Below are positions 59,278-64,000 of a DNA stretch of 64,000 bases, in pieces. This DNA is from Centrapalus pauciflorus (lineage: Eukaryota > Streptophyta > Magnoliopsida > Asterales > Asteraceae). A program made the translations under genes and the position numbers. The notes beneath the pieces are model-generated. The model had not been told where the DNA came from. It searched no databases and saw nothing but the letters and a program-made list of their open reading frames with translations. Location: NCBI GenBank assembly GCA_020465985.1, contig JAANYP010002057.1:1-64000 (forward strand), given 5' to 3'. Each line of letters opens with the position of its first letter. The first letter of the stretch is position 1.

Positions 59278-62200
59278 ATGGATCCCGGAATCGTTCTCAC
59301 CGTACCCCATCCTCCAATTCCAAATAATAATGCTCAGCTACCCGAGGAATCCATTTTACCCAGCGCCGAGTTTGTTGAGTTTATCCCACATAACTGGCAA
59401 CTCGACGTTTCCATCCTCTCAAAAGAAACCCAAACCCTTGCCTTCGACATCGTCACCCGCCATCCCATATATTATGCACTTTCAACTGCCATAGCTGTTC
59501 CCCAAATTTACCTCCAACAATTCTGGAACAGGCTCCAATATATAACCGACCCCGAACCTCACTTCACTTCCACCATTGACTGCGTTCCGGTCAAGATCAC
59601 CACCGCAGCCATCCGCCACATTCTTCATCTACCCATAGAAGACTACCTTCCCACCCTTGATTCCTTCGACCCAAACCCATCAGTATCTGAAGCCCTAACT
59701 GAGATACAAACTCTAGGGTATGACGGCCCTCTTACCAAACCATCAGACTTCCGCACGAAAAACCTTCAGTCCCACTGGCGGATTCTATTCGATGTGCTTA
59801 ACAAGTGCCTCACAGCCAAGCATTCCGGTCGTGACTCAGCGTCGGCCCAGGTATTAGCCATGTTCACCGGCTTTGCCTTTGACCGACACTTGGACTATGC
59901 CGCTTTCATCTTTGAAGAATTACGAAGAGTCTACGTCGAAAGAAGCACAAAGAAAGGCCGCAAGTATGTTCCTTATCAAAGATTCCTTCAACTCATCATC
60001 TAGTGTGTTATGGATCAAGACGATGACATACATGAATGTCCGGAGGCTGATGTCTACCCCACAGTGGCAATCCAAAAGTTAACTCTGCCAAAGGGGGCCC
60101 CGACGGTACATGTGATGAAAATTCCTCTATCTACTCTTACGAGGTCAAGGGGCACAGAGCGGGTAAGGGCATATATAAGAGAGAATTATCCGGATGAGTC
60201 TCAGTCGGAATCGACTGAGACTAACCAGTCCGAAGGTGAGCAACAAGAGAGTGAGCATGAGGGAGAAGGGATGGATGTTCAACAATCAATGGGTCTCGGT
60301 GAGCGGGAGGTTGAGATTGTAAGGGAGGGAGCTGTAGGTGAGACGGCAGAGACGGCGGATTCTGAAAGAACCGTCTCTGTCGTAAGAGCGAGGGAAATTC
60401 AGTCTGAGGGTGAACCAAGCCCTGTTAGCCGGACACCCCTTCATAAGACCGTTAGTCCAGCGGTTGAAACAACCCCCACCATCCACTTGGTTTCCCCTCA
60501 AAGGGAAACCACTTCATTCCACGGGGATCTTCCACACACTCCATCGCCCTCTCATTCGGAGAGTGGCGGTGTTGAAAGAGGTCACACTCCTCCCCACGTG
60601 ACCGACCTTCCTTCATCCACGATTCCATCCCCACATATACACACCATGCACGATGCCTTTGTGGCATCCCCAAGAGCTGCCTCCGTGGCAGCTCAACAAA
60701 CTTCCGGATCTGAGCGTCCCGTAGTGGAGCCAGAAATGACGGAAGGAAGACCGGGAGTGGCTCAATCAACGCCGTCCACTTCCGGCCATCTCCCCATCGA
60801 TCTGGAGATGCTAACGGCAGCATTACGTGCTGCCGGAGTTATTACCCGGGCTGACCTGGACGCCCAAAGGGAGGCCGCCGAGGACCGTCACACCGCCCTT
60901 CTTTCTCTTATCAAGGGTAAGGGTGTCGCCTCCGAAGCTGGCCCCTCACCAGGTTCCCATTCAGTCCATCTCCAGATAGCCGAGCTCTCGGACAAGATCG
61001 ATGCTCTTAATCGTCTAATTCTTCAAGTCCAAGAGCAGCTCAATTCACAAATGGATCGCCTCGAGTCCGCGGTCATAGACCTTCAGTGCCGCACTCAGGC
61101 CGAAGCCCCTAAAAGAAATCATGACGACCAGGACGACCCTGATCGTCATGAGGGGGAGAAGCGCAGAAAAGTTCAATTTGAGGAGCCCATGCTGGGTATA
61201 GGGGGAGCACAGACCACTGAGGGGTCAGAATTCCAGGGTTCAAGGGAAAAGAGTCAGGAGGCTCAGGAGTATATGCTAATAGAAGACGAGCCCATGGTCG
61301 AGGGTCCAGCTCCACTGGATCCGATGACAGCTATGGTAGAATATGAGGAACCGCACGATAAGGTTGAAATCATATTAGTTTCTGACTCAGATTCCGATAC
61401 CGAGGACAACCAATCTTTATTAACTCCTAAGCCTGAGCCTGATTCTCCAACAAAAAAAATCCTCATCCTCTTCTTTTGATTTCCTGAATTCACCACCCCG
61501 AGCCCATCAGGAAGATATACTTTCATCCATCCAAGCTCCCCTGTCATTAAAAGAATCCCACATTACAATCAGCCCTCCACGATCCCCAAGCCCACCTCCA
61601 GTCCAACAAACCCAACGTTCAGGTCCCTCCCCAACAAAAAGGGTCGATTGCTTCGATGAAACTCCGGAGGGACCTGGCGTGTACAGAAAAGATGACCTAT
61701 TCTGGGTAGACCACTACACCAAAGGCAAGGTTCATACACTGCCGCAGGAAGAAAAAGATCAGATGCGACAAGAACGGCGGGGAACTATTATAAAGCTTCT
61801 CGAAGCTAAAAAGGATGAAATAGAAGAACCCCCCGTTCAGGGCCTTAAAGACTTCTTGCAAAAGTTTCCCCCGGAGCAGTTTCAGAACCCTTACCTTGAA
61901 GAAAGATTTAAAATGGTATTCAGAAAGAAACCTGGAGCCTTCAGCAGACGCCTACTCATGGAACTTACGAATGTCTCCAAAGCTGAACAGGCTGAATACT
62001 ACCAATTGATGCTCCGGGAACAAAGGTCTAAAGTGTCAAAGTCAAAGATCAAAAAGCTCAAGACAATCACTATGTGCAAAAGAGCCAGAGTCTTCTATCC
62101 CTCTTACCAAGTGGAAAGAGAAGATGGTACGGGAGATGACATCTTCGAGTATGATCTTGACTTCATAAATGCGGATGACGTAGAGTTCCTTCACAATAGT

Positions 62201-62713
62201 CTGAAAAATCGTATCAGGAAACGTCTAACGCACATGACTGCCGTAGGTGCCTTAGTTCGAAGTATGAATCGTCGATCGATAATAATGTGCCTAAGAGATT
62301 TTCAGATGGCGATCGAAAGTGCTATGGTTAAGGTAGGGCTTCGTGCACCGGAACAAGACAGTTTTCTCCTAGCCCACCACCCGGCCTACAGAGTTGTACT
62401 TTCTGGGGATCCGGGTGTCGTTTTTGTAAACTACAAGGGCTACAAAAGGTATATGCGCTTTGAGGACCTTCCTTGCTATTCCGATGGTACACTTAGATTG
62501 GTTCGAGCTGCTCTTACAAAGAAAGTACAAGATTATGATGCTCAACCAGATCCTGAACAGAGATGCTCACCAAAGGAAATACAAGATACACTCAGTGGCA
62601 TAGACTACCTGAACGAGCGGCTACATACAAGACAAGTAACCAGACGCTTCGACGTCATACTTGGTCTTCGAGAATCTACCGACCATGCCCGAGTTCCAGG
62701 ACCTCCTAAGTGA
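59278..62713 (+). pseudogene. extra ORF (aORF) of copia D, one stop and one frameshift
   Basis: The start ATG GAT CCC lies just after the candidate acceptor and matches the starts in A and C. The frame is open except for TAG at 60001-60003 (CAA in A) and a one-base A-run insertion near 61455. The product would be about 1145 residues. Residues 1-250 form a conserved globular-looking domain (FIPHNWQLDVSIL, YLQQFWNRLQY, KNLQSHWRILFDV). About 270-500 is acidic and Ser/Pro/Thr-rich. About 560-610 is a coiled coil. About 790-1145 is a basic helical then globular C-terminal domain (YKRYMRFEDLPCYSDGTLRLVR). No enzyme motif or signal peptide is visible. The function is unknown; the position matches Sirevirus env-like ORFs. 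Confidence 0.85.
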
Positions 62714-62716
62714 TCG

Positions 62717-62728
62717 AAAAGAAGGAGA
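62717..62728 (+). promoter_or_regulatory. polypurine tract of D
   Basis: AAAAGAAGGAGA directly before the 3' LTR. A has AAAAGGGGGAGA; two G-to-A changes leave it all-purine. Confidence 0.8.
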
Positions 62729-62729
62729 T

Positions 62730-63075
62730 TGTTAGATTTATTTATTTCGATCTTAGGAGTTGTTTTGTAATATTTATTATCTTTGTAATTTGTCTTCTAT
62801 GTTATTTCTATGTAATTTATGTTTAAGGAATAGTGTAGGGGCCAAATTTGCCAATGTATGAAATATAATTAAAGGAGCCTACAAAAGGCTCCTAGGGTTA
62901 CCTTTTTGTCACACGGTTGACATTTTGAATTGATTCTCAGCCGCCACTGTTCATAACTCTCTCATATTCATATTGTCTTCTTCTTTATCATAACACATTT
63001 ATTGAGCTTGTTTCTTCATGTGTTTGATGAGAATATCATTGAGGTGCTGAATATTTACGGGAATACAACATTACA
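62730..63075 (+). repeat. 3' LTR of D (346 bp)
   Basis: TGTTAGATTT...ATTACA. It has four differences from 48903-49248 by eye. The TATA position is TACAAAA at 62880-62886. Confidence 0.95.
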
Positions 63076-63274
63076 TGTACGATTTTCAAATTTTTATAGT
63101 TATGTATTTTCGGTTTTTGCAAGTTTTAGGACCCTAAATATGTTCTTTTTAGATTGTTGTAGTTAAATGAAATGTTCATTACCTATTTTTAGTCTAGGAT
63201 CTGCATTTTCATGCATTTTTGTCATTTTTTTAACTGTTCACGTAGTATGTTGCATGAACATTAACTGCTAACTA

Positions 63275-63535
63275 TTGGAATTCGGTCCATCCGAATTCGG
63301 ACCACCCCCTGTGCATTTATAACTGTTCACGTAGTATCTTGTCATTTTTTTAACTGTTCATTTTACACCTACTGTGCATCCGAAGTCGGATAGTGCCCGA
63401 ATTCGGTCCCCATCCGAATTCAGCGCCCATCCGAATTTGGACCATTTCATTTCATTTTCATGCATCATCATATGGCTTTCGGACTGAACCGAATTCGGCC
63501 ACTATTCATCCGAATTCGGCTCACCTGAATTTCAT
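63275..63535. repeat. CCGAATTCGG array in C's leader intron
   Basis: About ten full or half palindromes, homologous to the arrays at 7012-7310 and 58440-58950. Confidence 0.85.
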
Positions 63536-63655
63536 TACTTAGCATTTTTTTTTCAATATCATTTTTGCATTTTCATTATAAATAAAAAAAATCCAAACAT
63601 ATTTTCAGTCCTGTGCACCATTGGTTAGAGTTTGGGTCGGTGTTTGAGTGAAAAT

Positions 63656-63754
63656 GTCTGTTCTAACATTGGTCTCTTAAAAATTGACTTTGGACTTTAT
63701 TCGGTAGAATTCCCATTCTACTATTAAAGACCCAATGCTTTAAACAGAACAGAC
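63656..63754 (+). other. stem-loop at the 3' end of C's leader intron
   Basis: GTCTGTTCT pairs perfectly with AGAACAGAC (63746-63754). ACATTGGTCT pairs with AGACCCAATG with one bulge. The inner hairpin GTAGAAT/ATTCTAC is at 63704-63721. Confidence 0.7.
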
Positions 63755-63844
63755 AATTTCTATTTCCCACTTATCCCTGACTTAGCATCAATGCCATATC
63801 CTCTAAGTCTTCTATTCTAACTTTGATGTATTTTTACAGGACTC

Positions 63845-64000
63845 ATGGAACCCCTAGTTGCCATAATTATGCCCCATTCCCCAATCCCAAATAACAACGC
63901 CCAACTACCCGAAGAATCCATATCACCCCATTCCGATTACGTCGAGTTCTTTGCACATAATTGGCAGCTTGACGTGTCAACCCTTCATCGCGCAACCGAG
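63845..64000 (+). CDS. extra ORF (aORF) of copia C, first 52 codons, cut by window end
   Basis: ATG GAA CCC starts five bases after the acceptor at 63839. The visible part aligns with the start of the extra ORFs in A and D (PIPNNNAQLPEESI, then HNWQLDVS). No stop or frameshift is present so far. Function unknown. Confidence 0.75.
   Translation, partial: MEPLVAIIMPHSPIPNNNAQLPEESISPHSDYVEFFAHNWQLDVSTLHRATE

Larger units (their letters stand above)
48903..63075 (+). mobile_element. complete Ty1/copia element D, inserted in its relative C
   Basis: A 14,173-bp element with two 346-bp LTRs that differ at four sites by eye. The target duplication is tgtat (48898-48902) against tgtac (63076-63080), 4 of 5 bases. 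The flanks rejoin as the leader intron of element C. It has an intact pol but broken gag and extra ORF. It is the youngest-looking member of the family in the window. Confidence 0.96.
63076..63839 (+). other. leader intron of C, 3' piece
   Basis: It continues from 48902 after element D. Its sequence (gattttcaaattttt..., tttcggttttt) matches A and D just after their donors. It contains a CCGAATTCGG array at about 63275-63535 and a stem-loop at 63656-63754, and ends in acceptor tttttacag. Confidence 0.65.

Overview
The window is plant nuclear DNA made almost entirely of nested transposable elements; I found no convincing host gene, rRNA or tRNA. The organism is a eudicot, and the style of the long extra ORFs downstream of the copia pol genes recalls elements of the daisy family (Asteraceae); that family assignment is recollection and inference, not a search result. 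All main elements lie on the + strand.

Layout. 1-11223: 3' part of Ty1/copia element A (end of gag, broken pol, a 960-bp MULE insertion, a broken extra ORF 'aORF', 3' LTR). 11224-11875: unassigned. 11876-12548: one terminus of a CACTA-type DNA transposon with a 4 x 122-bp tandem array, then a TA/GT microsatellite. 12806-24749: complete copia element B (1.13-kb LTRs, intact gag, broken pol, broken aORF), TSD tatat. 24806-28036: AT-rich DNA with a decayed CACTA-type gene (26114-27474). From 28037 to beyond the window end: copia element C, same family as A, split by three insertions: a Ty3/gypsy chromovirus G (30838-40769, TSD actga) in gag, a 1728-bp MULE (46742-48469, 9-bp TSD ttaaagaaa) after pol, and a complete younger relative D (48903-63075, TSD tgta[t/c]) in the intron ahead of C's aORF. 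C resumes at 63076 and the first 52 codons of its aORF end the window.

How the parts work. Each LTR element has the usual gag (capsid, zinc knuckle) and pol (protease, integrase, RT, RNase H). A, C and D share an unusual plan: after pol there is an internal polypurine tract, then a GC-rich promoter-like block with a TATA-like motif, a CT-rich leader, a good 5' splice site, an intron with CCGAATTCGG palindromes, a 3' splice site, and directly after it the aORF start. This looks like a second self-contained transcription unit carried inside a copia element, and it is the most interesting signal here. D keeps an uninterrupted pol, but its gag has lost the start codon and holds two stops. A second candidate intron (276 nt in A and D) separates gag from pol, and G has an 85-nt candidate intron inside RT. 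The CCGAATTCGG array also occurs in the unrelated gypsy LTR.

Insertion order read from nesting: C came before G, the C-MULE and D; B went into the TA microsatellite next to the CACTA terminus; A and C each took up a MULE close to the internal promoter.
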